A program made the translations under genes and the position numbers. The notes under the pieces were generated by a model. The model worked only from the letters and a program-made list of their open reading frames with translations. It was not told where the DNA came from and searched no databases. Below are positions 17,468 to 25,617 of a stretch of DNA of 64,000 nucleotides, in pieces (position 1 is the stretch's first letter; each line of letters opens with the position of its first letter). The stretch covers positions 67,001-131,000 of the forward strand of contig JARHZA010000002.1 in the NCBI GenBank assembly GCA_029258375.1, written 5' to 3'. Source of the DNA: Eubacterium sp. GTDB taxonomy: Bacteria > Bacillota > Clostridia > Oscillospirales > Acutalibacteraceae.

Positions 17468-17666
17468 TAAAGATAAAGCTGTTTCATATCCAAATGGCAG
17501 TTATAAAAAGAAATATAGACTTAAACCTAATTTAACCAATTCTTATTGTGAAAGCGTCAGTAATCCAACTGTTCAGCCAGACGCACGAACTGAAATGGGT
17601 GTTTCTATACCAGATTTAATGAATGTTGAGTATTCAAAAGAATATCAAGAAGAAAATCAAAGATAG
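17454..17666 (+). CDS. Hypothetical small protein, 70 aa
   Basis: I do not recognise this protein. The ATG at 17454 follows AAAGGA at a good distance and lies inside the end of the 52-aa gene, so the pair looks translationally coupled. It is hydrophilic: a basic start (MPNKDKAV, KKKYRLKPN), then a polar part with DARTEMGVSIPDLMNVEYS and an acidic Glu/Gln-rich tail. There is no membrane segment or signal. The GVSIPDL-type patch may be a short interaction motif. Confidence 0.55.
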   Translation: MKMPNKDKAVSYPNGSYKKKYRLKPNLTNSYCESVSNPTVQPDARTEMGVSIPDLMNVEYSKEYQEENQR

Positions 17667-17711
17667 CTTATAATATATATGAAAATAATATAATATATAA
17701 GCAAAAAAAAT

Positions 17712-17737
17712 AAGGCAACAGATTTTCTGTTGCCTTT
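17712..17737. terminator. Bidirectional intrinsic terminator
   Basis: AAGGCAACAGA (17712-17722), a TTT loop and TCTGTTGCCTT (17726-17736) form a perfect 11-bp stem, with an A-run before and T-rich sequence after. It serves the small-ORF pair (+) and the ABC permease (-). Confidence 0.88.
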
Positions 17738-17744
17738 AAATATT

Positions 17745-18584
17745 TTACATATGGAAGATTAAATCATCTTTCTTTTTCTTAAATATTAAAACGCCAATTC
17801 CAAGAGTTATAAGTGAAACTGAAAGTGCATATATAATTTGTTTCCAATCCATTGGCTGACAATAAAGAACGCAGTCACGGAATAATTCAGTCATAGAATA
17901 AAGAGGATTTATTCTAATTACCCATTTAACCCAAGGGGTAGTGATTCTTGAAAGAGGATAGATAATTGGAATCATATAGAAAAGAAGAGTACAAAATACA
18001 TCCCAAATATATTGAATATCTCTGAAATATACTTGTAAAACAGAAAGAATAAGGCCAACACCTGCTACAAATATAAGAAGTATTGCCATTGGAATGAAAA
18101 AGAATAAAGCATACCAGTTTATAACTAATCCTGAACCACCAAGTAAACCTGTTGTTTTAAAGAATATCCAAACACAAACATAACATAAAATAGAAATAGA
18201 AAATGTTACAAAGTTTGAAAGAATACTTGATAACGGATACATATATTTAGGAACGTATACCTTTTTCATAATAGGTGCGTTAGATCTAAATGAGTTTAAT
18301 GCTTTTTTTGTTGATGATGTAAAGAATTCAAATATAAGTCTACCTGTAAAAAGATAAACAGGGTAACAAACAATACCCTCTCTTTGAGCACCAAAAATTC
18401 CACCGAATATAACGGTAAGAACAATCATATTAAGGAGCGGTTGTAAGAAACTCCAAAAAATACCGAGCCATGAATCTCTATACTTTAATTTAACGTTTTT
18501 TCTTGTTAGTTCTTGTAAAAGATATTTATACTTTTTGAACATCATTAAAGATTGATGTTTTTTAATTTTATTAACAAATTTCAT
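17745..18584 (-). CDS. ABC-2 type transporter permease (polysaccharide/teichoic acid export type)
   Basis: A 279-residue integral membrane protein of the ABC-2 family, similar in layout to TagG/Wzm/RfbD permeases that export wall teichoic acid or O-polysaccharide. The N-terminus is cytoplasmic and basic with LTRKNVKLKYRDSWLGIFWSFLQPLLNM (about residues 25-55), the hallmark of this subfamily; six hydrophobic segments follow. The ATG at 18584 has a GAGG site seven bases upstream; the longer frame would start at a TTG. The partner ATPase (TagH/Wzt type) is not adjacent: the neighbour is aroK. Confidence 0.85.
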   Translation of the reverse strand: MKFVNKIKKHQSLMMFKKYKYLLQELTRKNVKLKYRDSWLGIFWSFLQPLLNMIVLTVIFGGIFGAQREGIVCYPVYLFTGRLIFEFFTSSTKKALNSFRSNAPIMKKVYVPKYMYPLSSILSNFVTFSISILCYVCVWIFFKTTGLLGGSGLVINWYALFFFIPMAILLIFVAGVGLILSVLQVYFRDIQYIWDVFCTLLFYMIPIIYPLSRITTPWVKWVIRINPLYSMTELFRDCVLYCQPMDWKQIIYALSVSLITLGIGVLIFKKKKDDLIFHM

Positions 18585-18701
18585 TATAAACCTCAAAATA
18601 CAATAATAAAGTAATAATAATAGGTCACAAACGTGTTAGATTATAGCACAATATTTTTGCTTTTTCAACTATATATATATTAATTTAACAATATATAAGT
18701 A

Positions 18702-19190
18702 TTAGTTAAACTTTTCAGCAATTATTTTAGCTACTTTTTTTGATGATAGGTCACCATTTAAAGTGAAGTCAGCCACTTTTTCATATTTGTTTTTTCGTTC
18801 ATCATAAAGTTTTTTTGCGTTTTCTTTATTTTTAAATAGTGGTCTTGTATCTCCATTACCAATTCTTTTGCAAATGATGTCAAAAGGTACGTCAAGAAAA
18901 ATCACGTTGCAATTTTCTTTAAGTGCTTGTACATTTCTATCAAATGTCATAGCACCACCTCCGGTTGAAATTATAACGTTATCCATTTTTGATACTTTTT
19001 TACACATTTCAAATTCAAGATTGCGGAAAAATTCTTCACCATACTTTGAAAATATTTCTGAAATTGAAATACCTTGTTCTTTTTCAATAAGCTCATCGGT
19101 ATCAATTAGTGTTTTTCCAGTTATTTTTGCAAGGTGTTTACCAACTGATGTTTTACCACAACCCATAAATCCACATAAAACTATATTCAT
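18702..19190 (-). CDS. aroK: Shikimate kinase
   Basis: AroK phosphorylates shikimate at O3 with ATP in aromatic amino acid synthesis. The 162-residue P-loop protein has GFMGCGKTS (Walker A, residues 7-15), DTDELIE near 32 (Asp for shikimate and Mg), FFRNLE near 55, STGGGA near 77 and DTRPLF near 114 with the lid arginine. Its ATG overlaps the aroE stop by one base (TAATG), so aroE-aroK form an operon. No other aro genes are in the window. Confidence 0.95.
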   Translation of the reverse strand: MNIVLCGFMGCGKTSVGKHLAKITGKTLIDTDELIEKEQGISISEIFSKYGEEFFRNLEFEMCKKVSKMDNVIISTGGGAMTFDRNVQALKENCNVIFLDVPFDIICKRIGNGDTRPLFKNKENAKKLYDERKNKYEKVADFTLNGDLSSKKVAKIIAEKFN

Positions 19191-20014
19191 TATTTTTTTA
19201 GTTCCTTTTTTGCAATTTCTATTACTTTTTCAATATCGTTAAGTGTAAATTTAACATCAAGCCAAATTTCCTCTGCAACTGCAGCTTGCCAAACAAGCAT
19301 TGGAAGTCCGTTTAAATGTTTTATACCGGCATCTTTTGCATATTTTAACAAAAGTGTTTCTTCAGGATTATAAATTGCATCAAAAACTGCTTTTGATTTT
19401 TTAACAATTTCTTCTTTGATAACGCAATTGTTAATGTTTGGATACATACCAACAGGAGTACCGTTTATTATAAGGTCAAAACCTTCGTTTAAATCATCAA
19501 ATTTTACAACATTTATGTCGCAGTTTAATTTATCTTTAATCTCGTTTTTTATTTTGATTGCAGCATCAAAACTTTTATCTCTAACAGCAACTGTAACGTT
19601 GCAATTATTTAGTGCTGCTTCAAAAGCAAACATTCTTGAAACACCACCTGCACCGCAAACTAAAACATTGCCTGCAAGTTCAATATTTGCCATCTCAAGA
19701 GAACGCAAAAATCCAATGCAATCAGTGTTATATCCTGTTGTAATATCATCACACTTAACAGTGTTAACTGCACCAAAAAGTTCCGCTTTTGAGTCAAGTT
19801 TATCAAGGCAAGGAATTATAGCAGTTTTATGGGGAATTGTAACATTGAACCCATTTAACTTTTTTAACATATTAAACTCATTAGTCAAACTATTTGGTTC
19901 AATTTCTTTTAAAATATACGAACCGTTAATATTTTTTATTGTTAACAATTCGTTATGTATTAAAGGGGAGAGCGAATGACCGAGTGGGTATCCAATTAGT
20001 GCAAAAGAGTTCAT
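19190..20014 (-). CDS. aroE: Shikimate 5-dehydrogenase
   Basis: AroE reduces 3-dehydroshikimate to shikimate with NADPH. The 274-residue protein has the substrate motif GHSLSPLIHNE near residue 12, NVTIPHK near 58 (catalytic lysine), NTDC near 99, the dinucleotide-binding GAGGVSRM near 123, NGTPVGMYP near 185 and the C-terminal GLPMLVWQAA. A GAGGT site precedes the ATG at 20014. It leads the two-gene aroE-aroK operon; acpP is transcribed divergently about 130 bases away. Confidence 0.95.
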   Translation of the reverse strand: MNSFALIGYPLGHSLSPLIHNELLTIKNINGSYILKEIEPNSLTNEFNMLKKLNGFNVTIPHKTAIIPCLDKLDSKAELFGAVNTVKCDDITTGYNTDCIGFLRSLEMANIELAGNVLVCGAGGVSRMFAFEAALNNCNVTVAVRDKSFDAAIKIKNEIKDKLNCDINVVKFDDLNEGFDLIINGTPVGMYPNINNCVIKEEIVKKSKAVFDAIYNPEETLLLKYAKDAGIKHLNGLPMLVWQAAVAEEIWLDVKFTLNDIEKVIEIAKKELKK

Positions 20015-20062
20015 TTTTACCTCACAAAAGTATATATAAAATGTTAACTATCAACTTAACTA

Positions 20063-20089
20063 TTGACAATTTCAACTAAATTTTATAAT
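20063..20089 (+). promoter_or_regulatory. Sigma-A promoter for acpP
   Basis: TTGACA (20063-20068) and TATAAT (20084-20089) are both perfect hexamers, though the spacer is 15 bases. The start of acpP is about 55 bases further on. Confidence 0.7.
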
Positions 20090-20146
20090 ATGATAATAAC
20101 ACAATATGGTGATATTAACAACAGTTTTTTAGAGGTGATAAAGTTT

Positions 20147-20377
20147 ATGGTTTATGAGAAAATTGTTGCAATTCTTATGGAACAACTTGATATAGCAAAC
20201 GAAGATTCTATATCAATGGATAGTCTTCTTGTTGAAGACCTTGGCGCAGACAGTCTTGATTCAATAGATATTGTAATGAGTGTTGAAGATGAGTTCAAAA
20301 TGGAAGTACCAGATGAAGTTATTGAAGACATGAAAACAGTTGCGGACATTGTAAATTATATTGAAAATAATATGTAA
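20147..20377 (+). CDS. acpP: Acyl carrier protein
   Basis: ACP carries acyl chains on 4'-phosphopantetheine in fatty acid synthesis. The 76-residue acidic protein has the attachment serine S36 in GADSLDSID, and helices II-III follow the usual pattern (FKMEVPDEVIEDMKTVADIVNYIE). The ATG at 20147 follows GAGGTGAT; the frame is open to 20063 but that region is the promoter. The gene is isolated from other fab genes, so it may be the main AcpP or a second, dedicated carrier. Confidence 0.9.
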   Translation: MVYEKIVAILMEQLDIANEDSISMDSLLVEDLGADSLDSIDIVMSVEDEFKMEVPDEVIEDMKTVADIVNYIENNM

Positions 20378-20400
20378 TATTATATATAAATAAAAATATT

Positions 20401-20438
20401 TTAAGGCAACAAAAGCATTTTTGCTTTTGTTGCCTTAA
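20401..20438 (+). terminator. Strong hairpin after acpP
   Basis: TTAAGGCAACAAAAGCA (20401-20417) pairs perfectly with TGCTTTTGTTGCCTTAA (20422-20438). The stem is 17 bp but the downstream sequence lacks a real T-run, so it may terminate weakly or mark the end of the acpP mRNA. Confidence 0.65.
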
Positions 20439-20439
20439 G

Positions 20440-20467
20440 CACTTAAAAACTGAAAAGTTTTAAGTGA
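20440..20467 (+). promoter_or_regulatory. Second hairpin, in the glpK leader
   Basis: CACTTAAAA...TTTTAAGTG form an AT-rich stem that ends a few bases before the GGAGGGG site of glpK. It could influence ribosome access or be part of a read-through leader from acpP. Confidence 0.4.
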
Positions 20468-20483
20468 ATAAGGAGGGGTGAAC

Positions 20484-21986
20484 TTGGCTGAAAAATATGT
20501 TATGGCTCTTGACCAAGGTACAACAAGTTCAAGAGTAATTATTTTCAACCAAAAAGGTGAGATTGTGGCAAAAGCACAATCAGAATTTCAGCAGTTTTAT
20601 CCGCAAAACGGCTGGGTAGAGCATGACCCTAATGAAATTCTCTTTTCTGAAATGCAATCAATTCTTTCAGTTTTAAGAGAGGGCCATATCGATCCAAAGA
20701 AAATTGCGGGTATAGGCATTACAAACCAAAGAGAAACAACAGTTGTGTGGGATAAAAACACAGGTGTACCTGTTTACAATGCAATTGTTTGGCAGTGTCG
20801 TCGTACTGCAGACTACTGCGAAGAGTTAAAAGAAGAAGGTCTTGGCGATTATATTAAATCAACAACAGGTCTTTTGATTGATGCTTATTTCTCTGCAACA
20901 AAAATTAAGTGGATACTTGATAATGTAGAAGGTGCTCGTGAAAGAGCAGAAAATGGCGATTTGCTATTCGGCACAATTGATACTTGGCTTATCTGGAATT
21001 TAACAGGTGGTAAAGTTCACGTTACAGATTACAGTAACGCTTGCCGAACAATGCTTTTTGATATAGATAAGTTACAGTGGGACCCATTCCTTTGTGAAAA
21101 ACTTGGAATTCCAATGTCAATGCTTCCAGAAGTTAAGTCTTCAAGCTGCATTTATGGAACTTGTTCAAGATTCGCAGGAATTGAGGCAATAGAAGGTATT
21201 CCAATTGCTGGTGCAATTGGTGACCAACCTGGCGCACTCTTCGGTCAAGGCTGTTTCGAAAAAGGTCAGGCTAAAAATACATACGGCACAGGTTGTTTCT
21301 TACTTATGAATACAGGTGATAAAAGAATCAATTCTCATTCAAACCTTTTAACAGGTATTGCTTGGGGACTTGATGGCAAAATCACCTATGACCTTGAAGG
21401 TTCTGCATTTAATGCAGGTTCAGTAATAAAATGGCTTCGTGACGAAGTAGAACTCATTAAAGATGCACGTGAATGTGATATTTGCGCTGAAAAAGTTGAT
21501 GATTCAAATGGTCTTTACTTTGTTCCAGCATTTACAGGTTTAGGTGCTCCTTATTGGGATATGTATGCTCGTGGTTGTATGATTGGTCTTACAAGAGGTA
21601 TCAACAAGAATCACATCTGCCGTGCGGTTCTTGAAAGTATCACTTTCCAAATGACAGATTTACTTGAAGCTATGATGAACGACAGTGGAATCTTGTTAAA
21701 AGATTTACGTGTTGATGGTGGTGCATCTATTTCTGATATAATGATGCAAATTCAAGCAAATATGACAGGTGTAAATGTAAACCGTCCAGTTAACAGAGAA
21801 GCAACTGCACTTGGTGCGGCATATCTTGCTGGTCTTGCAACAGGCGTTTGGAAGGATACAAAAGAAATTGAAGCAAATCGTGTAGTAGATAAAGTGTTCG
21901 TTCCATCTATGGCAGAAGATAAACGAAACGAAATGTATGCAAATTGGAAGAGAGCAGTTGAACGCTCTCGTAATTGGGAAAGATAA
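20484..21986 (+). CDS. glpK: Glycerol kinase
   Basis: GlpK phosphorylates glycerol to sn-glycerol 3-phosphate with ATP. The FGGY-family protein of about 500 residues shows [10 protein letters not shown] at the start, [14 protein letters not shown] near 82, [14 protein letters not shown] near 168, [10 protein letters not shown] near 250 and [13 protein letters not shown] near 272. I place the start at the TTG at 20484, seven bases after AGGAGGGG; the GTG at 20478 lies inside that site. No glycerol facilitator or GlpO/GlpD is adjacent; the following two genes deal with malate, an uncommon grouping. Confidence 0.95.
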   Translation: MAEKYVMALDQGTTSSRVIIFNQKGEIVAKAQSEFQQFYPQNGWVEHDPNEILFSEMQSILSVLREGHIDPKKIAGIGITNQRETTVVWDKNTGVPVYNAIVWQCRRTADYCEELKEEGLGDYIKSTTGLLIDAYFSATKIKWILDNVEGARERAENGDLLFGTIDTWLIWNLTGGKVHVTDYSNACRTMLFDIDKLQWDPFLCEKLGIPMSMLPEVKSSSCIYGTCSRFAGIEAIEGIPIAGAIGDQPGALFGQGCFEKGQAKNTYGTGCFLLMNTGDKRINSHSNLLTGIAWGLDGKITYDLEGSAFNAGSVIKWLRDEVELIKDARECDICAEKVDDSNGLYFVPAFTGLGAPYWDMYARGCMIGLTRGINKNHICRAVLESITFQMTDLLEAMMNDSGILLKDLRVDGGASISDIMMQIQANMTGVNVNRPVNREATALGAAYLAGLATGVWKDTKEIEANRVVDKVFVPSMAEDKRNEMYANWKRAVERSRNWER

Positions 21987-22007
21987 ATTTTTAGGGGGAT
22001 AAAATTT

Positions 22008-23171
22008 ATGTCTAAAGTAGTATGTCCATGGAATCTTATTTCAGATTTCGTTACAGACGCATTTAAAGGTTACGGCGTTCCAGAAGAAGACGCAAAAATT
22101 TGCACAGATGTTCTTCTTGAATCAGATAAAAGAGGTATTGAAAGCCACGGTTGCAACCGTTTCAAACCTATTTATATTGATAGAATCGTTGCAGGAATTC
22201 AAGAACCTGTTACAAATTTTGATATTATAAGAGAAACTCCTACAACTGCAGTTGTAGACGGTCATAACGGTATGGGCCAAGTTATTGGTGTTAAAGCAAT
22301 GCAAATGGCTATTGATAAGGCAAAAGAATACGGTATGGGTATGGTTGCTGTTAGAAATAGTTGTCACTATGGTATTGCTGGTTACTACGCATCAATGGCA
22401 ACACAACAAGGTTGTATTGGTTTAACTGGTACAAACGCAAGACCTTCAGTTGCTCCAACATTTGGTGTTGAAGGTATGTTTGGTACAAACCCACTTACAG
22501 TTGGTATTCCAACAGATGAAAAATTCGATTTTATTCTTGACTGTGCAACATCAATTACACAAAATGGTAAAATTGAATATTATGAAAGAATCGGCGAAGA
22601 CGTTCATCCTGGCACAATCATCGGTTTAGATGGTGAATCAATCGAAGGAGACTCAGGTGTTGCTCTTAAAAAGATTCGTAACGGCGAAGCAGCTCTTACA
22701 ACTCTTGGTGGCATTGGCGAAGCTCTTGGTGGATACAAGGGATTTGGTTATGCTATGGTTGTTGAACTCCTTTCTGCAGTTCTTCAAGATGGTGATTATG
22801 GTAAAGATCTTAACGGTAAAGATAAAGATGGTAACATTCAACCATATCATCTTGGTCATTTCTTTATTGCTATTGATACAGATCACTTCCTTAGCGAAGC
22901 AGACACAAGAAAGAAAACAGGCGAAATTGTTCGTTCAATTCGTGCTTCTAAGAAAGCTCCTGGTTGTGACAGAATTTACACAGCTGGCGAAAAAGAATAT
23001 GATATTTGGAAAGAACGTGAACCACACGGTGTTCCAATTACTGATGAAGTTCAAAAAGAAATTCTTACTGTTCGTGATAAATTAGGTCTTGATTACACAT
23101 TCCCATGGGAAGAAAATTATGTTCCTTATCCAGATAGACACGATACAAAATCTATTATTGAAAATAAATAA
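22008..23171 (+). CDS. Ldh2/MDH2-family NAD(P)-dependent malate/lactate-type dehydrogenase
   Basis: A 387-residue member of the Ldh2/MDH2 oxidoreductase family (malate/L-lactate/ureidoglycolate dehydrogenase type), which has its own fold unrelated to classical LDH/MDH. Typical features are SDKRGIESHGCNR near 44, NGMGQVIGVKAM near 93, RNSCHYGIAGYYA near 118 with the catalytic histidine, and GTNPLTVGIPT near 162. The end (IDTDHF) also fits. The adjacent malic enzyme makes malate the most likely substrate. It follows glpK by 21 bases with a good AGGGGGAT site. Confidence 0.88.
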   Translation: MSKVVCPWNLISDFVTDAFKGYGVPEEDAKICTDVLLESDKRGIESHGCNRFKPIYIDRIVAGIQEPVTNFDIIRETPTTAVVDGHNGMGQVIGVKAMQMAIDKAKEYGMGMVAVRNSCHYGIAGYYASMATQQGCIGLTGTNARPSVAPTFGVEGMFGTNPLTVGIPTDEKFDFILDCATSITQNGKIEYYERIGEDVHPGTIIGLDGESIEGDSGVALKKIRNGEAALTTLGGIGEALGGYKGFGYAMVVELLSAVLQDGDYGKDLNGKDKDGNIQPYHLGHFFIAIDTDHFLSEADTRKKTGEIVRSIRASKKAPGCDRIYTAGEKEYDIWKEREPHGVPITDEVQKEILTVRDKLGLDYTFPWEENYVPYPDRHDTKSIIENK

Positions 23172-23199
23172 GTTTAAAACAAACTAAGAGGGCGAAAAA

Positions 23200-24372
23200 A
23201 TGGATTACAGAAAAGAATCATTAAGATTACATGGCGAATGGAAAGGTAAAGTTGAAGTTGTTGCAAGAGCAAAAGTAGGGGATAAAGATTCTCTTTCACT
23301 TGCATATACTCCAGGTGTTGCAGAACCTTGCCTTGCTATTCAGGAAGATTATAATAAGAGTTGGGAACTTACACGTCGTTGGAATATGGTTGCCGTTATC
23401 ACTGACGGTTCAGCTGTTCTTGGACTTGGCGATATTGGCCCAGAAGCTGGTATGCCAGTTATGGAAGGTAAGGCTGTTTTGTTTAAAGAATTTGGCGATG
23501 TTGATGCATTTCCAATCTGTGTTCGCACAAAAGATGTTGATGAATTTGTAAAAACAGTTTATAACATCAGTGGTTCTTTCGGTGGTATTAACCTTGAAGA
23601 TATTGCTGCTCCAAGATGTTTTGAAATTGAAGAAAAGTTAAAGAAAATTTGCGATATTCCAATTTTCCACGATGACCAACACGGCACAGCAGTTGTAGTT
23701 TCAGCAGCACTTATTAATGCAACTAAACTTACAGGCAAGCCACTTAGCGAATGTAAGGCAGTTATTAACGGCTCAGGTGCAGCAGGTATTGCTATTGCAA
23801 AACTTCTTATGACACTTGGCCTTAAAGATGTTATTCTTTGCGACCGTACAGGTGCTATTTATGAAGGACGTGAAAACCTTAACCAAAGCAAAGAAGAAAT
23901 TGCTAAGGTTACAAACCGTGGAATGACTAAGGGTAGCCTTGAAGAAGCAGTTGTTGGCACAGACGTATTTATTGGTGTTTCTGCTCCTGGTGTTCTCACA
24001 CCTGAAATGATTAAAACTATGAATGCAGATCCAATCGTTCTTGCAATGGCTAACCCAACACCAGAAATTATGCCTGATGAAGCAAAAGCAGCAGGCGCAA
24101 GAATTGTTGGTACAGGTCGTTCAGATTTTCCTAACCAAATCAATAACGTTGTTGCATTCCCTGGTATTTTCCGTGGTGCTCTTGACGTTCGTGCAAGCCA
24201 AATTACAGAAAATATGAAAGTTGCAGCAGCTTATGCTATCGCTTCACTTGTTGATGATAAAGATCTTACAGAAGATTATATTCTTCCTTATGCTTTTGAT
24301 GAACGCATTAAAGATACAGTTGCATCAGCAGTTGCAAAAGCAGCTAAAGAAGACGGCGTAGCAAGAATTTAA
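23200..24372 (+). CDS. NAD(P)-dependent malic enzyme (malate to pyruvate, decarboxylating)
   Basis: A short-form bacterial malic enzyme (390 residues, without the phosphotransacetylase-like extension). Signatures are SLAYTPGVAEPC near 29, the metal-binding LEDIAAPRCFEIE near 132, FHDDQHGTAVVVSAALINA near 157, and the nucleotide-binding GSGAAGIAIAK near 193. It oxidatively decarboxylates malate to pyruvate and CO2 or runs in reverse. With the preceding Ldh2/MDH2-type dehydrogenase it would link oxaloacetate, malate and pyruvate. It ends the three-gene glpK unit. Confidence 0.93.
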   Translation: MDYRKESLRLHGEWKGKVEVVARAKVGDKDSLSLAYTPGVAEPCLAIQEDYNKSWELTRRWNMVAVITDGSAVLGLGDIGPEAGMPVMEGKAVLFKEFGDVDAFPICVRTKDVDEFVKTVYNISGSFGGINLEDIAAPRCFEIEEKLKKICDIPIFHDDQHGTAVVVSAALINATKLTGKPLSECKAVINGSGAAGIAIAKLLMTLGLKDVILCDRTGAIYEGRENLNQSKEEIAKVTNRGMTKGSLEEAVVGTDVFIGVSAPGVLTPEMIKTMNADPIVLAMANPTPEIMPDEAKAAGARIVGTGRSDFPNQINNVVAFPGIFRGALDVRASQITENMKVAAAYAIASLVDDKDLTEDYILPYAFDERIKDTVASAVAKAAKEDGVARI

Positions 24373-24396
24373 CTTTATAAGTTATTATAAAAAATT

Positions 24397-24427
24397 AAAC
24401 GGATGAGTTTTCTCATCCGTTTTTTTT
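24397..24427 (+). terminator. Intrinsic terminator after the malic enzyme
   Basis: AAACGGATGAG (24397-24407) pairs with CTCATCCGTTT (24412-24422), followed by a run of T. Confidence 0.92.
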
Positions 24428-24444
24428 ATTTTGGTTTTAATATT

Positions 24445-24477
24445 AAAAGCAGGTAGAATTAAACTCTACCTGCTTTT
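24445..24477 (-). terminator. Intrinsic terminator after hemW
   Basis: AAAAGCAGGTAGA (24445-24457) and TCTACCTGCTTTT (24465-24477) form a 13-bp stem directly after the hemW stop on the minus strand. Confidence 0.88.
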
Positions 24478-25521
24478 TTAATCATATAAAATATCTGCAA
24501 TTATCGTGTTGGAAACAAGATAGCCTTTTGGAGTGAAACATACGTTGTCTCCATTTTCTTCCATAAAACCTGCTTTAATATATTGTTTTATATCTTTGTT
24601 TATAAGGCTTTTATTTATTCCTTTTTTTAACCTTAAACCAAGCATTATTTTTTCTTCATCTCCGCCACCGTTGCAATCAATAATTTTATTAAAATCTTTG
24701 TCATAGTGAAATCTTTTGCCATTCCACATTGAGTGGGCAGAGGGGCCAAGACCTAAATAATCAACAAGTTTCCAGTATTTGCAGTTGTGTTTGCTTTCAA
24801 ATCCAGTTTTTGCAAAGTTGCTAACTTCGTACTGATGAAGTCCCATATTTTCAAGTGTTTCAACAGCTTTTATATATGAATCACACACTGTATCTTCATT
24901 TGGTAAAGAAAGTTTATCTTGAAGTTTGTAAAATGGGGTGTTCTCTTCAATTTTAAGCATATAAGCAGAAATATGTGGAACACTCATTTCTTTAATAAAT
25001 TCGAAAGTTTCTTCAAGGCCATTACTCGTTTGTTTTGGTGTTCCAATCATAAGGTCAAGGCTTATGTTTGTTATGCCTGCATTTCGTGAATCAAAAATTG
25101 CTTTTTTTACGTCTTCCTTGCCGGCACGTCTGCCAAGTGCAAGGCGTTCTGTTTTAACTGCACTTTGCATACCTATTGAAACTCTGTTAATTCCACAGTC
25201 ATTATAGATTTTAAAATCGTTTTCAAGGTTTTTACTTGGGTTACATTCAATTGTTATTTCTGAATCATTATCAATATCAAAATGTAATCTTGCAGCATTT
25301 AATATTTTTTCTATTAGTTGTGGATCTAATGCACTTGGTGTGCCACCACCAAAGTAAACGGTGTCAAAAGATGCACCTTCGTATTCTTTCATTTTTGAAA
25401 TAAGCGCATCAACATATTTGCTTGCAAGTTCGTTATCATATTTTACAGAGAAAAAATCGCAATATGGGCATTTAGAAACACAAAAAGGAATGTGAATATA
25501 AAGACCGTTTTTTTCGCTCAT
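24478..25521 (-). CDS. hemW: Radical SAM protein HemW (heme chaperone; HemN-like)
   Basis: HemW is a radical SAM protein related to oxygen-independent coproporphyrinogen III oxidase but believed to act in heme delivery. The cluster cysteines are C14, C18 and C21 (CVSKCPYCDFF); the residue pattern CX3CX2CxF, without HemN's fourth cysteine, favours HemW. FGGGTPSAL near 59 and GLGPSAHSMWNG near 254 also fit. The 347-residue length is intermediate for the family. The ATG at 25521 is clear. It is transcribed after typA; no other heme genes are near. Confidence 0.88.
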   Translation of the reverse strand: MSEKNGLYIHIPFCVSKCPYCDFFSVKYDNELASKYVDALISKMKEYEGASFDTVYFGGGTPSALDPQLIEKILNAARLHFDIDNDSEITIECNPSKNLENDFKIYNDCGINRVSIGMQSAVKTERLALGRRAGKEDVKKAIFDSRNAGITNISLDLMIGTPKQTSNGLEETFEFIKEMSVPHISAYMLKIEENTPFYKLQDKLSLPNEDTVCDSYIKAVETLENMGLHQYEVSNFAKTGFESKHNCKYWKLVDYLGLGPSAHSMWNGKRFHYDKDFNKIIDCNGGGDEEKIMLGLRLKKGINKSLINKDIKQYIKAGFMEENGDNVCFTPKGYLVSNTIIADILYD

Positions 25522-25617
25522 TTAATCACATCCCTTTTTATAATTTTTAACAAATTTAAATTAAAATGTTGAAAACTAAAGAACTATATATAATAGTTTT
25601 AATTTATATATTATGTA

